This document shows, one piece after another, positions 21,964-33,899 of a stretch of DNA of 64,000 nt. Under the pieces are notes generated by a model, which saw only the letters and a list, made by a program, of their open reading frames with translations, made no database searches and had not been told where the DNA came from. The stretch is from NCBI GenBank assembly GCA_021234155.1, contig JAJEKV010000140.1, positions 310,001-374,000 of the forward strand, in the 5' to 3' direction. Positions within the stretch are counted from its first letter, which is position 1. Every line of letters starts with the position of its first letter. The DNA is from Isoetes taiwanensis (taxonomy: Eukaryota > Streptophyta > Lycopodiopsida > Isoetales > Isoetaceae). A program made the translations under genes and the position numbers.

Positions 21964-23763
21964 GTGGCCTTTGAAGATGCTTTGGGAGAGGCCGCTCACG
22001 ACGAACCTCGGGCACTACCACCTTCCCCCGCAACAGATGGTTTGATGATGAGTGTCGGGAGCTTAAACGCGCCCGACGACAAGTCATCGATCCCACCTCC
22101 AGCCCACGGGCCGTCGGTCAATACCGCTCCTTTCTCAAGAACAAGAAGGCCAGATACCTCGCAGAGCATCAGCAACAAATGTTTGGTCTCCTGGATCGGC
22201 ACCCCAGGACATTCTGAAGAAGGGTCTTGAGCAAGCCTGCACAGCCCACAGGGAACATCACCTCGAAGCAATGAGTACAGTACTTGCAACAGCTTTACGA
22301 CCCCCTCGGGGGCGGACACCCGATCATCGCCACCGGATAGGCATGGCTCGTTTATCCGCGAGGGGATGTCATCATGGGCCTACAACGTTTAGCTAATGGG
22401 AAGGCGCTGATTTAGATGGCATCGCGTGCGAACTTCGAAATGGGCTGGGCCTCCGCTGGTGCCTGTCCTCACGGCATTGTTCAATAAAGCACTGCGAGAA
22501 GATTGGCTCTCTGAGCATGGAGATCCGGGCGCACATCTCATGCATCACACAATCTTGCAACTCATATATGCTGACAATGTCAACCTCCTGGCCTATACTC
22601 CAGAGGACATGCAATGTCACCTGGATGCTCTTGACACTTTTTGCCAATTCACTGGCATGCGAGTTAACTTGGCCAAAACTAGGGTGCTGCTAGTTGCATC
22701 ATCCCGTCAGCCAAGGCTTCCCTCATTCACTTACTAGGGACAAGAGGTAGAGGTGGCTCCGACCTACAAGTACTTGGGGATCGAGTTCTCAACTACCACC
22801 CATTGGGATGCTGCCATCAGGTTGCGGATCAAGGCGGGTTGGAAAGCACTATATGCCATGTAGAACAATAGCCACAAGGCAGAGTTGTATGCCTGGGGCC
22901 ACCAGTCACACTTGTTTCGGGCCTTGGTCGAGCCGGTCCTTTTGTATGGGGCAGAAGTGTGGGGTCCGGTGATATCCCTCAACACCTGAAATGACCTCGA
23001 GCAGGTGCAGAAGGTCTTCTTGGCACGGGCCCTGGGGTTGAAGTCCACAGTTCCATACCAGATCTTACTCCAGGAGACAGGCTTTCTACCCCTTCAACGG
23101 GCTTCATTGGAATGCCATATCGTTTACTTTCAAAAGGTGGTCGCTATGGCTGATACACGCTTGCCCCACCTTGCTTTGGCCACGGTGATGGGTCCCCAAC
23201 GCCTGAAATCCTACTGGAAAGACAAGCAAGCTCAGTGGTTCTCATGCTGGGGTGTGCAGGTGAACAGATGCGTCCAGGTCAGGACAAAGAAAGATCGCAA
23301 TGCACTTAAGTTGTACCTAGATGCTACTTTCCTTCGTAAGCTCTGGGATGCAGATGCTCTGACGCACGTTAAGCTGGCACACTATCAGCAGCAAGTCAAT
23401 CCTAGGCTCACAAGAGGCCCACACCAGTACTTGTACACCCAGCTGCCCATGAAGAAGCGCAGACTTATAGCTTCCATTCGCACGGGTGCACATCGCCTCC
23501 GCATTGAAACAGGGCGTTGGGCTCGGGAAGCACGAGAGCAAAGGCTTTGCCAGTGTTGCCACCAGAGCGCCATTGAGGATGAGTGTCATGCCCTCCAGGT
23601 CTGCCCAGCATTTGCCCATATCCGAGAGCGATATGTTCGATTACTAGTGTCGGGCCAGCCGTTGCATCAGTTATTGGCTACGACGTCAGTGGGTTTGTTG
23701 GGGTCATACCTCCAGGAGGTTATGGATGCACGGACTCGTTTGTGTCCTACGGGACGGTATTGA
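21964..23763 (+). pseudogene. LINE-B reverse transcriptase with C-terminal zinc ribbon
   Basis: Up to about 22430 frames show a linker and GLQRLANGKA, the start of the RT fingers. The next recognisable motif is LIYADNVNLLAYTPEDM at about 22560, so a large part of fingers and palm is deleted. The catalytic YADD reads YADN. After that KYLGIEFSTTTHWDAA, ALVEPVLLYGAEVWGP and, in the frame at 23005-23763, VFLARALGLKSTVPYQILL and ETGFLPLQRASLE follow. The C-terminus carries CQCCHQSAIEDECHALQVC, a zinc-ribbon. The 252-codon final frame is well preserved, while the polymerase core is dead. Confidence 0.88.
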
Positions 23764-23954
23764 ACTGTCCTATACAATTGTACAGCGTGCCAGCATACGT
23801 ATTACTGCTAAGGTTTTTCCCTCGAAAACCCTTCGTGGTGGGGGTTTTTTAATCCTGTCAGTAATACGCTTGCTGCTCTCTTTTTTGTTTGGGTTCCATA
23901 GGCCAATTGGTCTCCGTGGATGCTAAAAATCTATTCTATTCTATTCTATTCATG

Positions 23955-24263
23955 AATAGAAGGAAGATTGAGAGAAATACCATGATAGAGATTTTGTTTG
24001 CTGCCTCCTAAAGGTCGAGGTTCAGCTAATGCTCCAGCCAAGATCTCATCAGAACGAACTTCAGCAGAAGGCTTAGGCACTCTATATAATAAGGGAACTT
24101 GGGGGTTGAAAACAGAAGAACAGAAGAACATGAAAGAGAGACTAGAAGAATAGAAATTCTACCTATTACTAAGAAATTTGGAGATACTCTGGTGAGGTTT
24201 TTGAGCCCACGGGGATAACCTCTTCCTGGGCCAGGAGCATACCAACTTAAAGGTCTTGGCCAT
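23955..24263 (-). pseudogene. LINE-A ORF1 N-terminus
   Basis: The minus-strand ATG at 24263 opens MAKTFKLVCSWPRKRLSPW, a typical plant LINE ORF1 beginning, then a stop and frame change lead to VPKPSAEVRSDEILAGALAE and SLNLPSIHE. It is cut at 23955 by the end of LINE-B and continues at 20768. The start was chosen because the peptide style begins exactly there; the upstream in-frame codons to 24392 look like leader. Confidence 0.65.
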
Positions 24264-26020
24264 GGTCCACAATTCAAGATGCCTTTGGCTGAGCGTTTCG
24301 ACGAAGACTGAGTTAAGTTTGGTAGCTGCAACTGCTATATTTGTTATATTATGAACTTCGGTTTTCTTCTTTGTGTTTGTCTTCTTACACATATAATGAA
24401 AGAAGTATTTTCTAGAGCATATTCAATGTGGGCAAAAACAATTCGTCATTGAAAATGGGTTCAGTAATATGAGTACTTAAAAAATAGAATTTACTTGTGT
24501 GCAACTCATAGTTAACAACTTATAACCACAAGAATTAAGCCAAAACTTGAAATAAGAAGAGAGAAATAATTCCTCAACCTCAAGCAGTTTTTCTGAGCAA
24601 AATGGAGTTTAATGACTTAAACTGGTGCTAAATGATAGTCTCCAAATATAACATGCAACTCAATGTAATTTATTATAGAACAAATAACTACTCTCAATTT
24701 TAGCAAGGTTTGGGCCCTTGTAAAAAAAATGAGTAATGCCATTATGGTAACTGCATGTTTCTCTAAAATTTGAACAATCACCACAACATGGGTGAATCTA
24801 TTATTTATGAAATCCCCATAAATCACTAAGAATCAAGTTAAGATTCAAAGGGCGGTGTTATAAAATTGAAATGTATTGTGTTAGATACATGTGTTTAAGT
24901 GGCATGGAGTGTTATGGTCCATGAACCTGAAATAGTCTTTTGAACAACTCTATTGTTAAGCAGACAATGATCAAAGAATATTGAGAAAAGATACTAACTT
25001 GCTCCAAAAGGCTACAAACTATATGCCATTTACATTGACAATTACGACAATAAAATAATAGCATCAAATAGTTCGATTCACAGACTACTATCCATTGCAT
25101 CATTTTGAGGCTTCTTCTATAACATTCTATTAGAAGAAGTACCATTTAGCCAAGAAAATCAGTTGATATCAATGCAAAATTCCAAATCTAGCCTTTCAAT
25201 TTAAATAGTTTGTCTGGTACATGCTTTCCTAATGAGAAACTCAAATCAAGCCTAATACTGCCTAAGTCTACTGTTGTGCATTTGCTAGTTCCCTTTTTCT
25301 AATAATAGCCCATTCAATTGTTTTTGAAGTATGGTCTATAGCCTCATGAATGGTGATTTATGCATCCATATTAAATCCCCCTGGAACCCCCTGCTATTGT
25401 GAAATTAAAGTTCACATTTTAATTTCTGTTTGTACTGATACTGCAGAGACTGCAAGGTAGCAGAATAACGGATTTTCCACTTCCTTTCTTCTACTACTAG
25501 TTGAAACAATGTAAACGGGATTTGCATCCATTTACAGCTTCTTTTGTTATACTCGTCATCTTATTTTATTCCATGTATTTACCTTGGTTTCTTCAAAGTC
25601 CTACTACAGCAAAGATTTCTATGAGATATTTTTTTTTTCACATTCTATTGCTTGTTGAGCAAGAATTTATATATATGGTGTTTGAACTTGTAATAGTGCT
25701 GAATGGATGTTTCTTCATTTCTCGATGTTAGGTGGAAGATTTTTCCATTTTCTTTTTTCATTTAGTTAGGGCCCGAAGGGTCCAATTTTTTTTTTTTAAT
25801 ATAACAATCAACACACAACTACCATTAACATTATTAACATAAACCATTGCATTTAACACATTTAAATTAAAATCCTCCTTAAACCCCCTTTGGTTTGGGT
25901 GCATATTCACACGGAGGGTTACGTAGGGCAGCGAGAGCCCCAAAAATATATTTACAATACATGTACGAAATAGAGAGAGGGGAAAGAATTAATTAATTAT
26001 ACATAATTAAAGGGGAGGGG
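24264..26020. other. AT-rich non-coding stretch
   Basis: No gene is supported. Short minus frames at 24617-24826 and 24912-25145 lack motifs. A run of T at about 25788-25800 could be an antisense retroposon tail, but no body was identified. Confidence 0.35.
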
Positions 26021-26555
26021 GGATGGGTTCAAGAGGAAGAGAAAGGAAACCTGTTGAGATGAAGAAGAAACGGGCTTGAGAAGTTGAAGAAGACTCCTAC
26101 TATAAAAAGTTAGACCAGAGGTCCAAAACTACATGTAAAACATGCATGCATGCTCCTCCTCATGAGAATCTTGATCCTACAGAGTGGATCGATTTGCATT
26201 CTCGTGAGGACCCGCATCATGCATTCAAATCACCGACAAAAAGAGAAGTCTACTTAACGTTTAGGAATTGCGAAGGGGGAAAGAGAATTGCCTCGATCTA
26301 GACAACTAGGCCAGGATGGAAAGATGAGATAAAAAATGTCAAAAATTGTCTATCCATGCAGGAAGAAGCCCCTCCCATGCATAGTTCAAGAGGAAGAGAA
26401 AGGAAACTGCTACGACGAAGAAGAAACGCCGATTTGAGAAACTGAAGAAGACTCCGGCTATAAAAAGGTAGAGCAGAGGTCCAAAGCTGCATGCATGCAT
26501 GCTCCTCTTCCATGAGAATCTCTATCCTACGGAGTGGATCGATTCGCATTTTTGA
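26021..26555 (+). repeat. Direct repeat pair of about 180 bp
   Basis: 26027-26207 and 26383-26555 align: both carry GTTCAAGAGGAAGAGAAAGG, TATAAAAAG, CAGAGGTCCAAA, GCATGCATGC and GAGTGGATCGATT. The spacing is about 356 bp. The TATAAAAAG word in both copies could be part of a duplicated promoter, but no downstream gene was found. Confidence 0.75.
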
Positions 26556-27541
26556 GACCAAACTATATTAATTAAAATGCCAAGTCACCATGATACGTCT
26601 CATCAAGCCACTTGGGTTTAAAAAGTCTTGGAATTCAAAGATTTGCAAAAAATACTCTTAAGACAATGCCACATCACCAAATTAATTACACCACCATACT
26701 AGTCATCAAAAGTGCCACTTAATCTAAATTTGACCTAAAGCCCAAAAATTCTAAGTTTTCTAAAGGTCAAGATCTTTCAGTTCTATTGCTACCTCACCAT
26801 ATTTTCCTATTTTTGCAAAAAAAGGATTGGTTTGAATTGAGTTGAATTTTATCGTCATGGAGGCTAAAAAGCCTACAAGATCTAAACAAAGGATATAACA
26901 GACCTATTAATTTCTAGAAAGATCCCCGCCTCAAAGGGTTTTGGAGGAAAAAAACTTAGCATCAATAAGCTACTGATAAATTTTACAATGTAATGATGAA
27001 GGACACAACTCAGTTCGCATGTCTAATACTCCTAGAGATATGATGCTAGTACTCCCACTGAACCGTATGCAACATTACATGTAGGGGTTGGTTAAGTGTA
27101 ACCAACATGGTATATTGTGCCCTAATACCCAAATGATGGGTAGTTCTGAAGTTTGTTTAGGAACAACCCAAAAAATATGTTGGATTCTATAAATTTAACA
27201 TCTAAAGTACATGATAATAATGCTTTTTGAACATGATCTTAATCCCTCCATTCTATATCACAGAACTGGTTCAAACAACAAAGAAAACAATTGTGGAAAT
27301 TTGGAGGCCACTTTTATAATTGACATCCAAAAAGGAGTCAATATAGCTAGTCATTGTCTCTCTTTTGAATACAGGGACATGAATGCACAACTGCTAATAA
27401 ACACGTGCAACCTCTATAGGTTGTCTAGTGGTAGTGGAAGTTAGGATATAGTTTCTCACGAGGTAAAATAAGCACTTTAATGGTTTGATGAAATTGAATT
27501 GATGTTTTCATCCTCTAAGACCAAATGACATATGGGAGGCT
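26556..27541. other. AT-rich non-coding stretch before LINE-C
   Basis: No supported gene. A 77-codon plus frame (27211-27444) has no recognisable motif. The 5' end of LINE-C lies somewhere near 27540. Confidence 0.35.
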
Positions 27542-27668
27542 TCAGTCTGCGATATCTCCCTCCTCGGGTGTCCGATTCATGCGATTCTTGGTGTGTTGGA
27601 AAGCCTGTGCAGTGAGCTTTCCAATGGTGCATGAATGAAGTAGTTTTATTGCTGATTCGGTCCCAGAA

Positions 27669-28938
27669 TTGGGATCATTCATTTCGGCCTCCATGGTCAC
27701 CACTGCCGGTATGCATTCTTGCTCGCAATTTTCTGCCTCTTTGGCCTCTCCAGTGCTGCCTCCTAATTCTCGTCTCAATCCACTTGCATATGCCCCTGCC
27801 TCTATGGATTTGCAATTCTCTCCTCTCTCTATGACATGTACTTCTTCTGCTTCTGCCTCTCTCCCTCCTGCCCCTGCCCCAACTCCCTCGTCTCTTGCTC
27901 CCCCATCCTCTTCAGGCCTCTTACCGTCTCCTACTCTTCCCTCTGCTCCCTGGTCGGCTCCTAATACTGTTGCTCGAGTTTCAAAAATGCGCTTCAGTGA
28001 TTGGATTAAGCGAGACATGACATCTGGTGTGCGTTCTGCTCGTGTTACTGCTGCGGTGTCCCTTATGATGGAGAATAACAAAAGAGAGGTGTCTGAATAT
28101 ATGAAAGAGCTGCAGGGTCTTGAAGATCGAATGGATGTTCAACTACCTCCTAATAACGTGTTCTATGAAGCAGAGGTGTGTTCTAGCGCCTTCACTCAGG
28201 CTGGTGTCTCGGTTGTGGAGATAGATCATAGCATCCACTTGCAAAGTCTACACAATCTAATGTCTATGCGATGGTGTGTCATTTCACTGGTCAGTTCCTT
28301 GATCTCAAAAGGATGGGATTTTGGTTGAAGCAACATCTGCAAAAGTTGAGATTGCCTCCGCATGAATCCTTGAAAATTTTGGATAGGCAAAACAACTCTT
28401 TCTTAATGATGTTTGGGTCGCCTATTGCTGTTGATAAACTAGTGGAACGTGGAGTGGATCTTTTGCATGGGCATTATCTCTTGTATCAGGTATATACCCC
28501 TGGATTTCTTCCTAATAAGTCTGGTGCACGTCATATGCCCTGCTGGTTTGCATTGGAGGACTTCCCAATTGAGTTGCAGATTCCAGACTTCTTGGTCTCC
28601 ATTGCCAATGGATTAGGATTGCACCTTGCTCATTCTATTGCCAATGGTCCTCGTATTTGTTTTCCCTTTCTCTTGAGGCTTCTCTTCCAAAGTCTGTGGT
28701 TGTTAAAAGTGGTCCACTCTTTTTTAAATACAAATTATATTTGCTTAATGGCCTAGAGCTTGCCAATATGTTTCCTGATGTTGAGGCTTTCTCTACTTAT
28801 CGTGTGCGGAGACCCTCCATTCCCGTCCCTCCTCCTGCTTCTGTCTCCCCTACTTCTACTTTCCCTGCTGCCACCCCTACTCCAACCGGCTCCTCGCACT
28901 GTCATTGTCACCACCCCTTCTTCGCCTTCTGCCTCTAG
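27669..28938 (+). pseudogene. LINE-C ORF1
   Basis: The first frame (27669-28328) begins with a long Ser/Pro/Ala-rich region, then FSDWIKRDMTSGVRSARVT. After a frame change the frame at 28271-28756 shows a fold typical of plant LINE ORF1 proteins, with MGFWLKQHLQKLRL, YQVYTPGFLPNKSG and WFALEDFPIELQIPDFL, recalling the DUF4283 and W-x-x-L-x-x-L-P-x-E pattern. A Pro-rich tail follows (28760-28938). No CCHC knuckle was seen. The product would bind LINE RNA. Three frames are needed, so it is a pseudogene. Confidence 0.65.
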
Positions 28939-29261
28939 CCATTGGCACACTCCCGTGAGCCCATAATTGTCTTTTCTTCCGACCAGCAAGAAGAGAGGAT
29001 ATGATTGCACGCAAGAAAGAGCGCATTGAAGAAGAATGGTCCATTGCTCGCATGAAAAAAGCCGCTCGGAGGAGGAATAGCTTTGCACTGCAGCCCTCTG
29101 CATACTGCTTCTCCTAACCCTCTTGAACCACCACTCCTCACTACTATTACTACGCGTCCAATAGCATCGCAGCCACATTGGGCTGATCAAGTGGATCCTG
29201 AGTCTCCTATACATGTTGATATGGACTTAGAGCATCTTCCACATCCACCTGATCAATGAAG

Positions 29262-29830
29262 TTAATCTCCTAGAATGTGCATGGGGTTGCCTCCTCCCCT
29301 ACTAAAAGGAGCAGGTTGTCCATGGCCCTAGCTAGGTGGGACTCAGACTTCATATGTTTGCAAGAGCATAAATGCAAGAAAGAGGATGCCTACAAAGTTG
29401 CTGCGGTAATTAATAGGATAGACAATGTTCTTGTGGCGGCCTCCTCCCGACTTCGGCAAAGGTTGATGTCCTTACAAAGATGGAGGAGGACTATTGCAAT
29501 GTCATTTACTCAAGTTGACAGATTTGGCCGGTGGATCATAATCAAGTGGTTTGATAAGGGGCAAGAATGGGGATTGGTTAATGTGTATGCGCATAATCGA
29601 CCACGTCAAAGAGGCGCATTGTGGGCTTCTTTGCGATCCAAATTACTGAGGTTAGGCTCTCCTGTTGCGTGGATCATGGTAGGTGATTTTAACATGGTTG
29701 AGCTTGAGCAAGATAGATGTGGCAGAGGTGCCGAGATAGTGTAGGGCTTTGAACGGGAGCAATGGCACCGCTTAATGCAAGATTGTGGCTTCATAGGAGT
29801 TGAAGGTAAGTTTTACTTGGTGTAATCGCT
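29262..29830 (+). pseudogene. LINE-C endonuclease
   Basis: The sequence reads NVHGVASSPTKRSRL, FICLQEHKCKKEDAY, then WGLVNVYAHNRPRQRG and WIMVGDFNMVELEQD. These correspond to the N, QEH/QET, and GDFN motifs of APE-type LINE endonucleases. A stop follows at 29742. FTWCNRWLGGGRAYARHDR near 29805 and VISDHNPQYFS near 29940 match the later motifs, including the SDH catalytic His, in other frames. Confidence 0.85.
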
Positions 29831-30171
29831 GGTTGGGTGGTGGTAGAGCATATGCAAGACATGATAGAGGCTACTATAATGCTTTGGTAGCAACCCTGTT
29901 ACCTGCTTTTCATCGTGATAACCTGTTGAATACTGTGATTTCTGACCATAATCCACAGTATTTCTCTTGCTCTCATACTTTGGCACATGTTGTATCTAAG
30001 ACATATTTCAAGTTGAATATCTTTTTCTTGGAATTTCTGGCAGGATGTAGACAGGCATGATTCACTGTTTTCTCTCGGCACATGGCAGATATTGTTGATG
30101 CTCTCGCTGCTGTGAAGTCTTTTGCTAAACTTTGGGGTCGTGAGTGGGCTTCTGCTAACTAGAGCCTTCTG

Positions 30172-31335
30172 TTGGCTCTTTATCAACAACTTGAGGCATG
30201 CAGGTCCGTTGCCCCCTCAGATGGTCATGTGGAGAAGCAAATTTTGTGTAGCATTAGGCAGATGGAGTGTGAACACGTGCACTTTGCTCGCATTAAAGCT
30301 GGGTTGCAATGGTTCAAGGAGGGAGACCGGTGCACATGTTTTTTCTTCAGAGCTGCCAAAACAAGAAGGCTAGCTGCATCTCTTCAGTCTCTGCAGATTC
30401 ATGATGGGCTTCTTGTTTCAGATCCAATTGAGCTTAGAGGCTTTTTGCACAATCACTTTTCTGCTTTCTTCACTGCCCGGCGTCTTCCCTTTCAGTCAGA
30501 TTTTCAAGTGGCTCTACTTGCTAAGATTCATCCTATAGTCACCAATGGGCAAAGGGCCACTTTAAAGGCTGAGATCAATCAGAATGATTTAGCTGAGGCC
30601 ACATTTTCTCTCAAGAGAGGCAACGTGTCTTGATGGCATTCCGGTGGAATTTTTCCAGGAGTACTGGGACTGGCTCGGTGCAGATGTATATGATGCTTTC
30701 CGGGATTTTAAAAGACAGAGGCACCTAGACAAAATCCTCAATTCTGGTTGTATCTCACTTATTCCAAAATGTAAGGATCCCTCTTCCATTTCAGACTGGA
30801 GCCCCATTACCTTGTTGTCCTCAGTGTATAAGATCTTTGCTAAAGCTTTTGCTCAGAAGCTTTGTGGCATGCTTACTGATTCCATCTCTTCCACACAGTC
30901 AGGTTTCTTGCCTCGCCGGTGTATCTTGAATAATGTGGCAGTAGCATATGAGGGTCTTTATTCGACTAGAATGCATGGTTATCCCATTGTATACTTGAAG
31001 CTGGACTTTGCAAAAGCATATGGCAGTGTTGACTAGAGTTTCCTGGAGCAGTGCCTCCTACGTCTTGATTTTGGTACCCAGTTCACAACAGACATTATGA
31101 AACTCATTATTCTGCTCATTTTTCAGTTCTTTTTCTAGAGGAACCATCATCATTTTTTCAGGTGGGACATGGCATTTGCCAGGGCTGTCCTTTGGCACCA
31201 CTGTTTTTTACAATTGTGGCAGAGATTCTTTCTCAGGTATTCTCTCTTGCAGTGCAGGAAGGCATCTTGCATGGTCTTCCCATGAATAGTTGTTCACATG
31301 AGATTTGTAATCAGTACGCATATGACACTTTCTTG
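30172..31335 (+). pseudogene. LINE-C reverse transcriptase, 5' part
   Basis: Before the RT core, HVHFARIKAGLQWFKEGDRC and FFFRAAKTRRL match the pre-RT region. The core shows LNSGCISLIPKCKDPS, SDWSPITLLSSVYKIFAKA, SGFLPRRCILNNV, VYLKLDFAKAYGSVD and GHGICQGCPLAPLFF. The catalytic box reads NQYAYDTFLFF, with the first Asp of YADD changed to Tyr. The gene is cut at 31340 by element 1, immediately after this box. Confidence 0.9.
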
Positions 31336-31340
31336 TTCTT

Positions 31341-32976
31341 TGTGGCGCCCTCGCTAAACGTCGGCCCGTGGTACAATTCGGCAGAAAATCCCCATCCGGC
31401 TCAACAACCGCATGGGCCCTTTCGTCTACCCCCACTCTCGAGGTGACTCTAGTGCGGAAGGGAACACTGAAGGTGTCTTTGCTGCCACTTCCCCTATGGG
31501 CTCCTATAACAGCGGAAGCGATAACACGTCAGAACTAGCATCAACATATACAAATACTACCTCGAAGGGTAGTGCATCACTCATAATCCAAGGCAAAGAT
31601 GATAATCACGAACCATAAAACATGAGAGCTCCTACCCCTCCCGGACTCGTGAAGGAGGATGACTGACCGCTAGGCCTCAAGATAGAGCAGACCGAGTCAT
31701 GGCAATGGCGAGGGCTGGCATAGAACAATGGCTAGGGTTGACCACTCCATCCGCCCCCCCGTGCATACTTTGCGGATGGGCTAGATCAGGGCTCGACAGA
31801 CTCTAGCCTTCCTGGGATCGCAACCCCATGGCATTACCCATCGGGACTACTCCAGTTGCATCTCCCTCGTCCGATGAGGCAAGAAGGGGTTGCATCTCCC
31901 CTTCCCAGATCTAGAGGTGCCGTGGTGGCTAGAGAATCGTGGCGACACACAATTGCACCGACCGAACCCCCAAAACGAGAGTCAAGCCAACACTTGCAGC
32001 TCTCGAGAGGCGTGGCAACACCATTGCCCCGTGAGGTGTCCACCCATGCTCGTCCCACACGGTGACCCACCATAAGCCTAGCCCACTATGGGATCCCCCG
32101 AAGCCCCCACTCGGCAGGGATCCTCCCTCCACTTTCCCTCTAGCCCTCAAGTATAGGGTGTTGAGTCATATCATAGCCTCAATAGCCCGGTGGGCTCCTA
32201 TGCACAAAGCCGCAACTAATAGGAACTAAGGGGTCTACTCTAGGAGCACACTACATATGGCTCTAGGTCTCTACCCCCCTTCCCAATACAAGAGGAGCAA
32301 ACATGATCAACCATCATCACATAATCATCACATCATGAAAATAATCATAAGAATAACATCTTAACCTAATCATACAAATCTAACTAATAGTTAGGGTTCC
32401 TTGATTAGGGTTCAAGATGTTGAATATGGGTTCTAGGATGGCTCTACTCTAGATACAAAATACTAGCATATCCGAATGCTAATTCCCGGATGAGCTATCA
32501 CAACCACTATCCTACATACCTGCTCCCCAAGCTCTCCCTCCAGATCCGGTGTGCCTCCATGGTCTCCCGACTCACGAGATGCCGCTCCTACTCCAAGAAC
32601 GAGTCTACCTCGCCGGGCTGCCGCACCAGCCTATGCCACAAGAACGCATGTTCAAAACGGGGTTTCAACGCAGTAGGTGAGTCTCTGGGTGCTAGGGCTG
32701 GAAAGAGGTCTAGGGTTAGGGGTTTATGCCTATATGAGTTAGGTCCACCTAGGATGCCACGGGCACCAATCGGGTGAGTCCTCAAGGTGGCGGCGCCCCA
32801 ATAGGTTAAGGCCACGGGATAATGGCTTAACCTATGGTTGGCTAAGTTATGAGAATAACTTAGCCATGCCCCCTAGTGCCACAATCTATGGTATACAAGG
32901 CTATGAAGATAGATTTGTATGGTGACGGATCCGTGAATATAATGTATTTATGGCGATATTCCCCTGACTCGCCACA
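31341..32976 (-). repeat. Element 1 3' LTR
   Basis: 1636 bp, matching 42841-44458. The central AT-rich part (about 32270-32510) is nearly identical to its partner, whereas GC-rich parts differ by many 1-4 base indels. It contains the shared family core around 31732-31773 (minus orientation). Confidence 0.95.
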
Positions 32977-32986
32977 TTCTCCCCTT
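32977..32986 (-). other. Element 1 polypurine tract
   Basis: The minus strand reads AAGGGGAGAA directly next to the 3' LTR, the expected plus-strand primer. Confidence 0.85.
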
Positions 32987-33899
32987 AGGACAATGTTTGT
33001 CCTCAAAGATTAAGCTAAGGTGACGAACCTACCTTATGCCCGCACAAGCAACAACATGTCATAACCTTTAGTTTAGTTTAGCAATCAAGTTTTATTAGTT
33101 CAAGTCAAAAATTTAGGCTATATTTGTACTTATACAAAATTATATAGCCTTAACACTGTTATTTCTTACGATAATTCAAAACATTATTGTAAGAGTTATT
33201 AGGTTCATAATCTAAATTATGGCTCCCCTATCTTCTCGTAATGCGCCCCTCGTTGAAGTCCACCTTCTACTTGCCTCAAGCAAAAGGAGCACATTACGCT
33301 AGTTTAGTTAATAATTTGTGGTTTTAGGGGACCACCCCTTACCTCCTTGAGCCGAACTACTCGACTCAAGGTTGTCCTACTACCTTGCCCAAGATCATGG
33401 CCCTTTCGGATTTGAGCTTAAGGATCATTTAAGATGCTCCCATCATCGCCCATGATCGAAAGTGCTACCTTTGTACTCGCTATTTACGGTGTCGAAAATT
33501 CTAGTGCATCATGCCCCACGGGTTTGAAGCTAGGAACGCCTCACCATCCCATCATCGCCAAGATGATCACTTTAACCTTCACCATGACCCTCCTACGGCC
33601 AGGTGTGCGTTCCCGCATCGTGGGCATAGAGATCATCCGATCGATGTCCCATCATCGCCCACTATGCCTCATTCTCACTCACATGACCCTAATGGTCATG
33701 CGCGCCTTTGGTGCGTGTGGCCTAGAGAATGCCCTAAAGGTGTATCCCATCATCGCCCACACGATCCAAGGTTCCTCGCACATGCACCCTAGTAACTAGA
33801 ATGCATGCGCCCGGGCTTAAGGCTAACTAACAACATACTAGCTAACCACCGGCAAGTCGGGCTCGACCAAGCCCGAGACTCCGCCCATCAAACTCCTTC
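32987..33899. other. Element 1 3' untranslated spacer
   Basis: Between the chromodomain and the PPT. Short near repeats such as CCCATCATCGCC and GATCATC occur around 33430-33760. No ORF is convincing. Confidence 0.5.

Larger units (their letters stand above)
20769..23952 (+). mobile_element. LINE-B: plus-strand LINE ending in a (TTCTA)n tail
   Basis: This element encodes an APE-type endonuclease (20988-21889) and an RT with C-terminal zinc ribbon (21964-23763). It ends in about four TTCTA units at 23931-23952 rather than poly(A). It sits antisense inside LINE-A ORF1. I could not find a matching target duplication at 20769, so the left boundary is approximate. The codon style and tail differ from LINE-A and LINE-C, suggesting another LINE clade. 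Confidence 0.82.
13900..24263 (-). mobile_element. LINE-A: old minus-strand LINE broken by three later insertions
   Basis: Minus-strand LINE segments appear in the correct order from right to left: ORF1 N-terminus (24263-23955), ORF1 middle and zinc knuckle (20768-18677), endonuclease (18449-17829), linker, and reverse transcriptase (15566-13925). Between them sit LINE-B (20769-23952), a truncated LINE (20425-20703) and a solo LTR (15567-17161). When these are set aside the LINE reads continuously, which establishes the insertion order. It belongs to the plant L1-like class with an ORF1 zinc knuckle and an APE-type endonuclease. Confidence 0.88.
27545..31340 (+). mobile_element. LINE-C, 5' part (interrupted by element 1)
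   Basis: ORF1, endonuclease and RT run in order on the plus strand and stop abruptly at the TTCTT target site where element 1 enters. The remaining RT and the 3' end continue at 44464-46187. Stops and frameshifts occur throughout. The GC-poor linker and Pro/Ser-rich ORF1 differ from LINE-A, so this is another L1-like family. Confidence 0.88.

Noticed and set aside
27542-28081. A 179-codon Glu/Gly-rich minus-strand ORF
   Set aside because: It is the antisense of LINE-C ORF1, which shows LINE features on the plus strand.
32980-33800. An additional gene between the element 1 LTR and the chromodomain
   Set aside because: Open frames there are short and made of CATCATCGCC-like near repeats; the region fits a 3' untranslated spacer.
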